Assembly: GCA_947647735.1 (NCBI GenBank)
Contig: CANSLJ010000029.1
Span: 1-46,626 of the forward strand
Direction of reading: 5' to 3'
From: an uncultured bacterium
GTDB taxonomy: Bacteria > Bacillota > Clostridia > Lachnospirales > Lachnospiraceae
Length of the DNA stretch: 46,626 bases
The translations under genes were made by a program, and so were the position numbers. This document shows positions 25,074 to 33,442 of this stretch, piece by piece. The notes under the pieces are model-generated. The model saw nothing but the letters and a program-made list of their open reading frames with translations. It was not told the DNA's origin and searched no databases. Position 1 is the first letter of the stretch. The number at the start of each line of letters is the position of its first letter.

Positions 25074-26810
25074 TTATTTTTCAACATCTTCCGCTGAACC
25101 GATCAGCACAGTCTTTCCCTGAAAAGCAAATCCATAGCTGCGAATACGTTCTGCCGGAATCCCCCGCGCAACAAGCCCTGCAGCATACTGTCTCTCCCTG
25201 ATCTGACGCAGAGCTGCCTCCACGGTATCCTCCAAAGACGCTTCTTTTCTGGGATTTCTCACTTTAAATTCAAGAATGATGGCATCATCATTCTTTATGA
25301 TCGCACTGTCCTTCCCCATACTTTTCGGTTCCAACACCACATCATACCGTCCAAAACCGCTTTCCCGATTCGATGTGATCAGATATTGCCCCTGCAGATC
25401 CACCATCAGTCCCAACACAAATCCATGATAGAATCGTTCCGGTTCCTCCCCGGATGGTTTCATCCCGGTATCAAAGTAACTAAATGTGTTAAGCGCCACA
25501 CGATTCATATATTCGTTCATAGCATCCAGATCACCAAGCAGCAGCGCCTTGATAAAATCATTATAATCCGCCCCGTTACCTTCAAACCATCCTCTCACCA
25601 GATTCTGAAACATACATTTCACTTCATAATTAGTGAGGTTCAGGTCATACATAACTTTTCCGCCATCTTCTATTTTCCCGATATCATCATAACTTATAAC
25701 TTTCAGGTAACCGCTGGCAAGCAGCAGGCTCCAGATTGCGGATTCACTCCGGTCTAACTGATCATAGACAATCTGTTCGTCAATAGGAACGCGGATCGTT
25801 CCTCCCCGAAGCAACACCTCAAACTGTTCCTTTATCCGCCCGCTTCCCTGCTGCAACAGCTTTCCCGCCAGAGAGTTGGAACTGGTATTAGCCCAGTAAG
25901 TGCCAAGTTTTCTTTTATCCAGATAATTTAAAATGGACCACGGGTTGTAAATATCCCTGTGCTGCCCGAATACAAATCCATCATACCAATGCTTCACCTG
26001 TTCTTTTTCCTCAGAAAGCCCACACTCTTCCAGTGCTGCAAATACCTCATCTTCCGTAAATCCAAAAGACTCTGCATATTTATCGGATGTAGCTGTCACC
26101 ACCTCTAGATTATTTAAATCAGAGAAAACAGACTCTTTACTGACTCGTGTGATCCCCGTCATGATCGCCCGTTCCAACCATGGATTTGTTTTAAAAGAGG
26201 AATTAAAAAGACTTCTCGTAAAACTTACCAACTCCTCCCAATAACCGGTTACGTAAGCCTCCTGCATCGGTGTATCATACTCATCTAACAGAACAATAAC
26301 TTTTCTGCCATAATAACGGTACAGATAGTCACACAACTTGTGAACCGCCATCGCAGCAACCACCTCCGACATTTCCGGACAGACAGAATCAAAGAATTTG
26401 CGGTCTGCCCCGGTCATACAGCCGCTATCTGCCAGAAAGTGATTCTGATTATATAAATCCGCAATGATCTGACACATCCTTATCTTAGTATTCTGATAAT
26501 CCCGCTCCTTCACATTGGCGAAGGACAGACTGATCACCGGATATGTCCCCTGCAGCTGTCTGTATTTCTCCTCTTTCCATATGGACAACCCCTCAAACAA
26601 ATCTCCGCGTCCCGCATATTTGACAGAGAAAAACTGTTCCATCATGCTCATATTCAGTGTCTTGCCAAAACGGCGCGGACGAGTAATCAATGTAACCTTA
26701 TCCTCACTCTCCCACCACTCTTTAATAAAGAAAGTCTTATCAATATAAAAACACCGCTTTGTAATGATCTCTTCAAAATCCTGTACTCCGATCGCAACTG
26801 TCCTTGCCAT
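25074..26810 (-). CDS. AAA-ATPase-like protein with C-terminal PD-(D/E)XK nuclease-like domain
   Basis: A 578-residue member of the large family annotated as AAA-ATPase plus DUF1703-type nuclease. The N-terminal block is typical: IGVQDFEEIITKRCFYIDKT, then Walker A variant TRPRRFGKTLN (43-53) and Walker B VIVLLDEYDTPM. The C-terminal part has a PD-(D/E)XK signature (GFGRYDVVLEP followed by AIILEFKV). These proteins are abundant and often multicopy in gut anaerobes. Their biological role is not established; a mobile or defence-related function has been suggested for them only by analogy. A good promoter (26853-26881), GGGGGCG ribosome binding site and terminator make it a complete single-gene unit. 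Confidence 0.9.
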   Translation of the reverse strand: MARTVAIGVQDFEEIITKRCFYIDKTFFIKEWWESEDKVTLITRPRRFGKTLNMSMMEQFFSVKYAGRGDLFEGLSIWKEEKYRQLQGTYPVISLSFANVKERDYQNTKIRMCQIIADLYNQNHFLADSGCMTGADRKFFDSVCPEMSEVVAAMAVHKLCDYLYRYYGRKVIVLLDEYDTPMQEAYVTGYWEELVSFTRSLFNSSFKTNPWLERAIMTGITRVSKESVFSDLNNLEVVTATSDKYAESFGFTEDEVFAALEECGLSEEKEQVKHWYDGFVFGQHRDIYNPWSILNYLDKRKLGTYWANTSSNSLAGKLLQQGSGRIKEQFEVLLRGGTIRVPIDEQIVYDQLDRSESAIWSLLLASGYLKVISYDDIGKIEDGGKVMYDLNLTNYEVKCMFQNLVRGWFEGNGADYNDFIKALLLGDLDAMNEYMNRVALNTFSYFDTGMKPSGEEPERFYHGFVLGLMVDLQGQYLITSNRESGFGRYDVVLEPKSMGKDSAIIKNDDAIILEFKVRNPRKEASLEDTVEAALRQIRERQYAAGLVARGIPAERIRSYGFAFQGKTVLIGSAEDVEK

Positions 26811-26852
26811 AAACGCCCCCGCAATATCCCATCGCTCTTAATTTCTGCCTTT

Positions 26853-26881
26853 AGTATAGCTGATTCATGGTATAATTACAA
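26853..26881 (-). promoter_or_regulatory. Sigma-A promoter of the AAA/PD-(D/E)XK gene
   Basis: On the minus strand TTGTAA (26876-26881), 17-nt spacer, TATACT (26853-26858). Predicted start about 35 nt upstream of the ATG. Confidence 0.7.
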
Positions 26882-26926
26882 TCAGGTTTTTTCTGTCATG
26901 TAAGGATTCCGCTTCCGATCTTCTCA

Positions 26927-27859
26927 TCATAAACTGCGCACGCCTTTCCTGTACCTTGCCAATTCTTCCTCACCGGCATTTTCTATGATCTCATCGAGAA
27001 GATACAGCAATTTTCCCTTATCCTCAGGCAGCCTTCCATAAAACTGATATGCATTGGAAGCTCCCATTGCCGCAACCACTGTGGGTATCCGCAGATTTTC
27101 AATGAGCGTCCGCACTTCCCTGTATTTTTCCAGTTCGCTCTCCTGCCGCCAGTTTCCACGCTGTATTTCGGCGTAAAGCTCCGAATCGGGATACACCGTA
27201 AGCATATTGATCCCGATCAGCGCAGGATGTAACTGATCGCAGACATCCGCCGTCAATTTTGCGCCGATCTCTCCGCGCCCTGCGCCTGAAATACCCGCCA
27301 GATAGAAAAAACTGTAATGGATACCTGCCCTGTCCAATCTCCGGCACTGCACCAGGATGTCAGAGGAAGTATATCCTTTATTCATAAACCGCAGAGCTTC
27401 ATCATCCCCTGTCTCAACCCCTATCGTCAGCCCATCATACCCGCAGGCGGACAGTGCCGCGAGTTCTTCATCCGTTTTAGGCGCAATATCCGTAATTCTT
27501 GCAAAAGAACCGATCGATCTCACAGAAGGAAAATAGCTGCGGATCAATTCCGCCATCTCCCTCAGCTTATCGAAAGACAGGACAAAGGGATTCGCCCCTG
27601 TCAGAAATACGCGGCAATATTTTTTGTCCTCACGCCCAAACAGCTTATCCGCCATTTTCCTCTGCGGTGCATGAAAAAACATCTGTGCTTCTCTCAGATC
27701 CGCCTCAACATCCTCCCTCGGGGACATTCTGAATTGAAACGGCAGATCATTGTACAGCGTACAAAACTTGCAGCCATGATGGGTACATCCCGCCGTCACC
27801 TCCAGCAAAAGTGACTCCGCCTCATAGGGCGGCCTCCAGATTGTTCCTGTGTAGTGCAT
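26927..27859 (-). CDS. Radical SAM protein (Elp3/oxidoreductase-like family)
   Basis: About 310 residues. The iron-sulfur motif is CTHHGCKFC (Cys25, Cys30, Cys33), spaced CX4CX2C rather than the usual CX3CX2C, as in a known subfamily with GCSHNKCTFC-type sequences. Other SAM-fold landmarks are FLTGANPFVL, IGSFARITDI and GLTIGVETGDDEAL. It should form a [4Fe-4S] cluster and cleave S-adenosylmethionine; the substrate is unknown. The start chosen is the ATG at 27859 with AAGGAGAG upstream; the frame stays open 53 codons more, but that part overlaps the promoter region. It is divergent from an HxlR regulator and probably controlled by it. Confidence 0.87.
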   Translation of the reverse strand: MHYTGTIWRPPYEAESLLLEVTAGCTHHGCKFCTLYNDLPFQFRMSPREDVEADLREAQMFFHAPQRKMADKLFGREDKKYCRVFLTGANPFVLSFDKLREMAELIRSYFPSVRSIGSFARITDIAPKTDEELAALSACGYDGLTIGVETGDDEALRFMNKGYTSSDILVQCRRLDRAGIHYSFFYLAGISGAGRGEIGAKLTADVCDQLHPALIGINMLTVYPDSELYAEIQRGNWRQESELEKYREVRTLIENLRIPTVVAAMGASNAYQFYGRLPEDKGKLLYLLDEIIENAGEEELARYRKGVRSL

Positions 27860-27949
27860 AAACTCTCTCCTTTCCTCATACCTGCCCGGACTTCTGTCTA
27901 TACGAGTATACCGGCAGGGTATTTTCCACTGTTCCTTCTGTTCCTGATA

Positions 27950-27988
27950 ATTATACTTATGTACATCATTTTTACAAGTACTGTACTT
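27950..27988 (-). promoter_or_regulatory. Radical SAM gene promoter with overlapping palindrome
   Basis: On the minus strand TTGTAA (27972-27977), 16-nt spacer, TATAAT (27950-27955). The palindrome AAGTACTGTACTT (27976-27988) overlaps the -35, and another GTAC half-site lies at 27995-27998. This is a likely repressor site for the divergently encoded HxlR protein. Confidence 0.6.
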
Positions 27989-28017
27989 TTTTGTAGTACC
28001 ATCTTTTTGTGTGTACA

Positions 28018-28046
28018 TTGATTTTTAACAGGAAACACATTATACT
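28018..28046 (+). promoter_or_regulatory. hxlR-type gene promoter
   Basis: TTGATT (28018-28023), 17-nt spacer, TATACT (28041-28046), with a predicted start about 25 nt before the ATG at 28077. Confidence 0.72.
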
Positions 28047-28076
28047 GATGCAAAAAGCAGACGAGGAGTGACTGAA

Positions 28077-28406
28077 ATGAAAAAGAGCACATTATCTGTG
28101 GAACGCTGCAAGACCGTTTCCACCATCCAAAAAATTTTAGGCGGCAAATGGAAGATTGAGATCATCTATTATATCGCTTTTCAGGACGTCCACCGTTTCG
28201 GACAACTCCGCAGACAGATTGGAGATATCACAGAGTCCAGTTTAACAAAACAACTCCGTGAATTAGAGGCAGACGGCTTCATCACCCGCCATGATTACAA
28301 GGAAGTCCCCCCACACGTAGAATATAATCTTACAGATCTGGGAAAAAGCTTCCTTCCCGTTTTTGAACATATGAAACAATGGGGAGATGAAAACCTGAGT
28401 GATTAA
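28077..28406 (+). CDS. HxlR-family transcriptional regulator
   Basis: A 109-residue winged-helix protein. The family core is clear: ILGGKWKIEIIYYIA (around 22-36), FGQLRRQIGDITESSLTKQL as recognition region, and PPHVEYNLTDLGKSFLPVF as the wing. Cys11 (SVERCKTV) is at the position of the conserved N-terminal Cys that makes several HxlR proteins (YodB, HypR) thiol/redox sensors. Redox or electrophile sensing is therefore possible but not shown. The ATG with GAGGAG 8 nt upstream is preferred over a GTG three codons earlier. Divergent arrangement and GTAC palindromes suggest it represses the radical SAM gene. Confidence 0.9.
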   Translation: MKKSTLSVERCKTVSTIQKILGGKWKIEIIYYIAFQDVHRFGQLRRQIGDITESSLTKQLRELEADGFITRHDYKEVPPHVEYNLTDLGKSFLPVFEHMKQWGDENLSD

Positions 28407-28455
28407 AAAACAGTCCGCCGCTTTATCATATCTTTCAGCCGTTCATCGCTCCGGA

Positions 28456-30027
28456 TCAGTTTTTCCCCTGCATCCTTTCATGCTCCCCTCTTCGGACCAA
28501 CGCCTCCGAAATGCCCAGCACGGCAAACAGCAGGGGCGTTGACGTCACCTGCTGAAAGCTCACCGTCCCATAGGCGCAATAGCCGCTTATCGCCATAAGT
28601 CCCAAAAGAGCTTCGGACTCCTTCCCACTGTGCCTCCACAGCCTGACAAACTGCGTGATAAAAATGCCGGCGTAGGCCGCCAGACCAAAAAGTCCCTGAT
28701 TTACCAACATATTCAACCACTCATTGTGGGCATTCGCATATACCGCATTCTCCCATTGTCCGGCGGTATTGACAACTGCATTAACGGGATCATATTTCAT
28801 GGCAGCATAGTAAAAGCAATCCGACCCTATTCCAAACAGCTTATTTACCGCGCTTCCCTTAAAAAAACAGTTGACTCCCAACCGCCAGATCTTCCCCCTG
28901 TCATTTCCCCATGTATCCGTTATGCGCAGAAATTCTTTTTCCCCAAGCCATTTCCAGACCTCCTCTGATACCTGGCACAGCACAAACACAAAAAACGCCG
29001 CTGCGACAATCATTCCGACAAGCGGTGCCATAAACTTTCTTACCCTTTTTTCCCGCAGGATATCTTTATATCCCTGTTTTTCCCTCCAGTACAAAAAAGA
29101 CGTCAGCGCCATGAGCAGCGACGCCACCGGCAGCCATCCTTTCCAGAAAAGAAGACCTCTCAACATGCCGTCCTCCACAAGCACAAGCCCCCTGAATCTG
29201 ATGCAATACTGTCCCAAAAGCCCCGCCAGAGGACAACAGATCGCAATAGAAAGGAAGGATATCAGTTTTTTTCTGTCCTCCAAGGACCATACGCCTAGAA
29301 CGAGCATTGCCGCAGTTACGATCAGATAACCGCCCTCGCTGCCCTGCGTCAGAATGGTCCAGAAAAAAAGAAAACAGCCCGCATATCCCGCCGCTCGGAA
29401 CCGCTTATCCTGATGATATCCAAAATAAAAACACACTGCCGATGCCGCGCTGACATACCCGCAGTACCAGTTCTTGTTTCCGATCGTGGACAAAAGATGC
29501 CCGTTGTTCCAGTTATCAAGCCCCTGAAACAGTGCAAGCGGATCAAAATTATAACAGTTTAAGATCCCCAGCGCCATCACGGCCACAGCCCCCGCCCAAT
29601 ATGCCCAGAGTACCCCCGGGGAACCGTCATACAGTCTGGAGACTGCAAAATAAATCCACACAAACATCAGCTGGCTCCAAAGCCCCATGTACCAGCCCGG
29701 AAATCCGTACCGCGCCGTATACGGATCAGGCGAAAGCAGGCAGGAAACCACTGCACCTGCCAAAAAACATACGGCCACCGCATCCGTCCCCGAGAAATTT
29801 GAAAAAAGGGACCTGTTTCTCTTCTCCCCCGTTTTCAGCACCATCCGCGCCGCGGAAAGCACCGTGAGCACGACCATAAAAAGCAGGGTTATATTATGAA
29901 AAAAGTGATACTTTGTATCACCGATCATCCCATATCCGTCCCGCATATATAACGGCAGTACAAGTGTAACTAATATCAAATACACCTTTACTGCCGTTTG
30001 GGAAGCTTCCGCTGTCTGAGAACGCAT
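28456..30027 (-). CDS. O-antigen ligase/polymerase-like membrane protein
   Basis: About 523 residues with roughly a dozen hydrophobic segments and a large extracellular loop between about residues 330 and 440, the layout of the Wzy/WaaL O-antigen ligase superfamily. The segment NKNWYCGYVSAASAVCFYFG and the later AHNEWLNMLVNQGLFGLAAY resemble the family's conserved NxNxxAGxL and HNxxLxxxxxxGxxG motifs. These enzymes join or polymerise lipid-linked glycans at the outside of the membrane. In a Gram-positive it could act on a capsule, teichoic acid or glycoprotein glycan. No other glycan genes are near, so substrate and partners are unknown. GGAG lies 9 nt before the ATG at 30027; ATGs at 30036 and 30042 lack one. 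It converges with the HxlR gene. Confidence 0.82.
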   Translation of the reverse strand: MRSQTAEASQTAVKVYLILVTLVLPLYMRDGYGMIGDTKYHFFHNITLLFMVVLTVLSAARMVLKTGEKRNRSLFSNFSGTDAVAVCFLAGAVVSCLLSPDPYTARYGFPGWYMGLWSQLMFVWIYFAVSRLYDGSPGVLWAYWAGAVAVMALGILNCYNFDPLALFQGLDNWNNGHLLSTIGNKNWYCGYVSAASAVCFYFGYHQDKRFRAAGYAGCFLFFWTILTQGSEGGYLIVTAAMLVLGVWSLEDRKKLISFLSIAICCPLAGLLGQYCIRFRGLVLVEDGMLRGLLFWKGWLPVASLLMALTSFLYWREKQGYKDILREKRVRKFMAPLVGMIVAAAFFVFVLCQVSEEVWKWLGEKEFLRITDTWGNDRGKIWRLGVNCFFKGSAVNKLFGIGSDCFYYAAMKYDPVNAVVNTAGQWENAVYANAHNEWLNMLVNQGLFGLAAYAGIFITQFVRLWRHSGKESEALLGLMAISGYCAYGTVSFQQVTSTPLLFAVLGISEALVRRGEHERMQGKN

Positions 30028-30048
30028 CTTCTTCATCTCCATTCATAA

Positions 30049-30083
30049 GTAACAGGCCGTTGTCAGGAAATCAACGACCTGTT
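30049..30083 (-). terminator. Hairpin after the small LysM gene
   Basis: Arms of 12 nt (30051-30062 and 30072-30083, one G-T pair) with a 9-nt loop, 16 nt after the LysM gene stop. The stem is strong but the T-tract is weak (TTACTTAT on the minus strand), so termination is likely but not certain. Confidence 0.65.
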
Positions 30084-30098
30084 GTCCGATCCGTTTAT

Positions 30099-30689
30099 TT
30101 AATTCTGGTATACATTGATCTCCTGACCAACCCTGATCCGGTTGACATTTGTGATCTGGGGGTTCAGCGCCATCAGCTGATCCATCGTCATGCCGTTTGC
30201 CGTGGCGATCCTGCTCAGAGTATCCCCTGATCTGACAACATAAACCGTCCCCGCAGGTACATTAACTGTCGGATTCAGGCCATTGCCGTAAAGGGAAGCC
30301 AGATACAGCGGTCCGTACCATTCCACGCCGGTATCGATAACTCCGCCCGCAGGGATCGTCACAACATAATCAACCCCTCCGTGTGTATACTCCAGAACCA
30401 CTGTTACATCGCCTTTTCTGGACAATTCTTTTATAAAGTCCCTGGACAATGTATCAACATCCTTCATGCGGACCGTCGATCCGCTTGGCGCGGAAGTCAC
30501 CTGATTAATAAGTCTGCTCACATATCTCTCCGTATGTGTACGCGACACACTGTTATTGGAAGTTGCACTTGCAACGATTCCCGTCAGCCGTCCGATCGAT
30601 GCACCGATTCCATTCTCCGATGACTGTCCGATTGGCGCAACAACCAGCGCTCCCACCAACAGTAATGCAGCAAAAACTTTTTTCTTCAT
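30099..30689 (-). CDS. Secreted LysM-domain protein
   Basis: A 196-residue exported protein. Signal peptide MKKKVFAALLLVGALVV with a likely cleavage region near residues 20-40; then a Ser/Thr/Asn-rich segment, a central domain (VSRLINQVTSAPSGSTVRM through DYVVTIPAGGVIDTG) of unknown fold, and a C-terminal LysM domain (VYVVRSGDTLSRIATANG... VGQEINVYQ) that binds peptidoglycan. The ATG at 30689 has AAGGAGG upstream; the frame is open 31 codons further, without a ribosome binding site. The promoter carries a run of seven C/G between -35 and -10, which could make expression switchable. It could be a cell-wall-bound adhesion or envelope protein; no enzyme motif is visible. Confidence 0.83.
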   Translation of the reverse strand: MKKKVFAALLLVGALVVAPIGQSSENGIGASIGRLTGIVASATSNNSVSRTHTERYVSRLINQVTSAPSGSTVRMKDVDTLSRDFIKELSRKGDVTVVLEYTHGGVDYVVTIPAGGVIDTGVEWYGPLYLASLYGNGLNPTVNVPAGTVYVVRSGDTLSRIATANGMTMDQLMALNPQITNVNRIRVGQEINVYQN

Positions 30690-30742
30690 TTGATTCTTCC
30701 TCCTTGGTATTGAAAATAGTGTTATAAATATTTCTGAATATA

Positions 30743-30769
30743 AGTATAACATACCCCCCCAAAAATCAA
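30743..30769 (-). promoter_or_regulatory. LysM gene promoter with G7 tract in the spacer
   Basis: On the minus strand TTGATT (30764-30769), a 15-nt spacer containing seven consecutive G, and TATACT (30743-30748) with TG one base upstream (extended -10). The spacer is two bases short of the 17-nt optimum, and the homopolymer makes its length prone to slippage. Confidence 0.6.
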
Positions 30770-30825
30770 GTTCTTTTTTCATATCCTGTCAGGCAATGAC
30801 AGCTCCGGAATGAGGAATTTCCTAT

Positions 30826-30864
30826 AAAGTAAAAGAACAGGCAGGGCATAACCCAAACCTGTTC
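30826..30864 (-). terminator. Terminator of the 159-residue protein gene
   Basis: GAACAGG (30835-30841) pairs with CCTGTTC (30858-30864), with an inner GGG/CCC. On the minus strand the stem is followed by TTTTACTTT. It lies 118 nt beyond the stop at 30982. Confidence 0.7.
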
Positions 30865-30981
30865 AGTGTAAAAGGGGAATTTTACCAAAATTTATAATCG
30901 CAGGATTCCAACTTTATCTCCTTTATCCTCCCGCTATCCATACAATACCAGATTTCTCGACAATTTTCAAGCCTTTTTCAC

Positions 30982-31461
30982 CTAAAGCACAAAAGAAACG
31001 AGCGCAAGTTTCGACAAAATCAGCTCTTGTACGACAATCCCGTCTATCTTTTTTTTCGCCAGCGGAATCGCTGCAAACTCCTGCATAGACAGGATCTTCT
31101 CCCGGTAAGCCCGCTCTTTCTTTCCCTTTTTTCCTTCTATATCCACAAGCATGCTGACCTTCAGCTTCACTTTCAACTGTTCATAAGTCCTGTAGGAAAA
31201 GCTCCCCGGCTCCATATAATAAAAATCGCTCTCCAGCGAAGTGTCAGGGTCTGTGTCTCTGAGCAGATAATGCTCGATCACCGACTTGAACTTAAACGCC
31301 ATCTCCGTATTCTGCATCAATTCCCGGTAAGTATACTTCGCCCCGATATAAATACGGCTCACATCCTGCAGCATATACTTAAAATCCTCATAGACCGCCA
31401 CAGAACCTCCCTCTCTTTTTTCCTTTATCCGGTTTTTCATCTTTGACAACTGAAACGGCAT
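30982..31461 (-). CDS. Conserved-looking hypothetical protein
   Basis: A 159-residue protein I cannot name with confidence; it reads like a lineage-specific Lachnospiraceae protein. It has a basic N-terminus (MKNRIKEKREGG), then an alpha/beta-looking domain with VYEDFKYMLQDVSRIYIGAK and FKFKSVIEHYLLRDTDPDTS, a beta-rich middle (FYYMEPGSFSYRTYEQLKVK), and a helical C-terminus ending in a hydrophobic LILSKLALVSFVL. No catalytic motif, signal peptide or membrane segment is evident, apart from the hydrophobic end. AAAGGA lies 6 nt before the ATG. It is 108 nt downstream of the sigma-like gene on the same strand and has its own terminator, so it could be the last gene of that cluster. Confidence 0.65.
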   Translation of the reverse strand: MPFQLSKMKNRIKEKREGGSVAVYEDFKYMLQDVSRIYIGAKYTYRELMQNTEMAFKFKSVIEHYLLRDTDPDTSLESDFYYMEPGSFSYRTYEQLKVKLKVSMLVDIEGKKGKKERAYREKILSMQEFAAIPLAKKKIDGIVVQELILSKLALVSFVL

Positions 31462-31569
31462 AGTTTATCCTTTGCTCCCTCTATTTCCGACTATTTCTTT
31501 CGCCAGACAACCTACTCACTACTATCCGACTTTCTCTCCTGCTGGACATCTGCCGACTGCTGTCCACCT

Positions 31570-32307
31570 CTACTTATCCTCCAGATCCTCGATCACATAC
31601 CCGCTGAGCCGGTACACATCCCTGATCTCCTCCTCCGCGATCCCGGTCTCCTCGGCAAGCTCCTTGATCGTCACCTTGCGCCGCATATCCTCCGCCAGAG
31701 CCTTCGCCTGCTCCGCGATATGGTTCACCTTATCTTCCAGCTTTTTGTCCGCATTTCTGTTTTCCGCGCCCTCCGCGATCAGCTTTTCCATGGAGTCCAT
31801 GATAAACCATGCCAGCATGCCCTCCGCATCCTGTGCATTCTCCGCCGCCCCAAGCACGGCAACCCCTTCGCTCAGCGCCATATTGCCCTGTCCGATCAGG
31901 TCCTCCAGATAGACGCCCTGTCCGGCATATATCCTCGCCATCTCCGGCACCTTCGGCAGAAAGACCTCCATCAGCCGTTTCTGCGCCGACAGATCTCCCG
32001 CCATGGAGGATAAAAAGAGCGCCTCTCGCTCCCCTTCCGAAATCTCCGGCATCCCCTGCAAAAGTTCCAGATACTCCTTTAAATAATCGGTCTCCTCCTC
32101 CGTCAGATCCGCCTCATAAGAAGCCTCCTGATCCACACCAATATGATGCTTTTCCAGATAATCATAGACCAGCGTCAACTGCTCTTCCGATAAAGAAAGT
32201 TCCGCAAAAGCCTCCCGCACCTGCTCCTTACTGATACGGTTTCCCTGCATCTTCCCCTGTTTTCTGACCTTCTCCAGCGTCTTCGCAAATAAAATCTCTC
32301 TGTCCAA
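31570..32307 (-). CDS. Degenerate sigma-70-like protein
   Basis: A 245-residue protein with sigma-factor-like parts. An N-terminal helical part (KEQVREAFAELSLSEEQLT) resembles region 1.1; LEDLIGQGNMALSEGVAVLG resembles region 2.2, which contacts the RNA polymerase clamp (family pattern DLIQEGNIGL); VTIKELAEETGIAEEEIRDV resembles region 3. The aromatic-rich region 2.3/2.4 used for promoter melting and the whole of region 4 (-35 binding) are missing. So it may bind RNA polymerase without acting as a normal sigma factor, or may have another role. The start is TTG with GGAG 5 nt upstream, 11 nt after the stop of the rhomboid-like gene, so the two are probably one operon. High Glu content. Confidence 0.7.
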   Translation of the reverse strand: MDREILFAKTLEKVRKQGKMQGNRISKEQVREAFAELSLSEEQLTLVYDYLEKHHIGVDQEASYEADLTEEETDYLKEYLELLQGMPEISEGEREALFLSSMAGDLSAQKRLMEVFLPKVPEMARIYAGQGVYLEDLIGQGNMALSEGVAVLGAAENAQDAEGMLAWFIMDSMEKLIAEGAENRNADKKLEDKVNHIAEQAKALAEDMRRKVTIKELAEETGIAEEEIRDVYRLSGYVIEDLEDK

Positions 32308-32318
32308 TTCTTCTCCTC

Positions 32319-33158
32319 TTACCTCACATGCTGATGAGTAAACAGATGCTCCTCACAATACTCATAATTCCCGTTGCATTTGGAACAGAACCGGAAAGAC
32401 AATTCCGGATTCGTCACCTCGTTCCTGCCGCAGATCGCGCACTGATGCTTTGTCACTCCCTGAGGGCGCATGGTCTGCCGCTTAAACTCCTTACGCCGCT
32501 TCACCTGCCTCGGACTGTACCTGTCAAGCCCTTTGTAGACATAGAAGAAGATCAGGAAATTCAGCATCGCCACAACGATCGCCACACAATAGGAATAATA
32601 TCCCGCCGCCAGATACTGGATCAGATCCGCTATCAGCAAGATAGCATCCAGCACCGCCAGCACCTTCGCCTTGATCGGAAATACAAAGTAGATCAAAAAC
32701 CGCTCCTCCGGAAACAGCACACAGAACGCAAAAAACATGGACTGATACAGATAATTCATGCCGCCATAGTAAACGCTCTGCCCGGTAGCCACAAACAGGA
32801 TAAGTTCCGCCAGCACCGTCAGTATGATGCCGCCGAAAAAGTACAGATTAAACCGGAAAGCCCCCCAGATATTCTCCAGCGAATGCCCGAACAGATAGTA
32901 AATATGCACCGTGATGATAAAGAACAAGATCCCGAAGAAACCGTCCAACGAAGCCGGCGCCAGAATAAATGTAAACAGCCTCCACACCTGCCCGTGCATG
33001 ATCTTCTCAAAATCCAGCGCCAGAAAACCATAATACAGCCCCGGCATAAACAGACTGATGATCGTGGACGCCACATAAAATATAATGAAGTAATTGATCA
33101 GATCCGGTATCGCATACCTGCCAAACTTCTTTTCCATGTTCTTTACAAATTTTTGCAT
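32319..33158 (-). CDS. Rhomboid-like membrane protein with C-terminal zinc-ribbon-like tail
   Basis: A 279-residue protein with about six membrane segments (residues 20-210) arranged as in rhomboid proteases: WRLFTFILAP after the first segment (rhomboid WR motif) and an amphipathic loop before TM2. The catalytic GxSG of active rhomboids is absent (GGMNYLYQSMFFAF at that place), so it is probably an inactive pseudoprotease. The tail has a Cys/His cluster CAICGRNEVTNP, then FCSKCNGNYEYCEEHLFTHQH, likely a zinc-binding unit. A TATAAT box at 33182-33187 (minus strand) may be the -10 of the operon with the sigma-like gene. Function unknown. Confidence 0.72.
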   Translation of the reverse strand: MQKFVKNMEKKFGRYAIPDLINYFIIFYVASTIISLFMPGLYYGFLALDFEKIMHGQVWRLFTFILAPASLDGFFGILFFIITVHIYYLFGHSLENIWGAFRFNLYFFGGIILTVLAELILFVATGQSVYYGGMNYLYQSMFFAFCVLFPEERFLIYFVFPIKAKVLAVLDAILLIADLIQYLAAGYYSYCVAIVVAMLNFLIFFYVYKGLDRYSPRQVKRRKEFKRQTMRPQGVTKHQCAICGRNEVTNPELSFRFCSKCNGNYEYCEEHLFTHQHVR

Positions 33159-33307
33159 CTCTGTTTTCCTCTTTTTTCTATATTATATTTCCGGAACTCG
33201 TCGCTTTAACTTAACAGAAAACATAATACCATTTTAGCCCAAAAAAGTAAACCGTGAAGCATCGTTTCTCCCTCAATTTAATATAATTTGCATATCTATT
33301 ATTCTTT

Positions 33308-33346
33308 TTTTAGAAAAAGATTTGATTTTATTCATTTTTTCTAAAA
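33308..33346. promoter_or_regulatory. Perfect 11-bp inverted repeat upstream of the activase gene promoter
   Basis: TTTTAGAAAAA (33308-33318) and its exact complement (33336-33346) are separated by 17 nt and end 9 nt before the -35. Likely a regulator site, but A/T-richness raises the chance of coincidence. The rest of the 33159-33514 gap holds the promoter and leader hairpin listed separately. Confidence 0.45.
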
Positions 33347-33355
33347 TTTAGTATG

Positions 33356-33384
33356 TTGAAATCTCAGAAAGAATGTCATATAAT
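33356..33384 (+). promoter_or_regulatory. Sigma-A promoter of the large activase-like gene
   Basis: TTGAAA (33356-33361), 17-nt spacer, TATAAT (33379-33384), near consensus. It gives a leader of about 124 nt before the ATG. Confidence 0.8.
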
Positions 33385-33442
33385 GTCTGGGAATGTCCAA
33401 AGCAGTACAGGACAACATAAAAAATAAAATTTTTCATAAATG

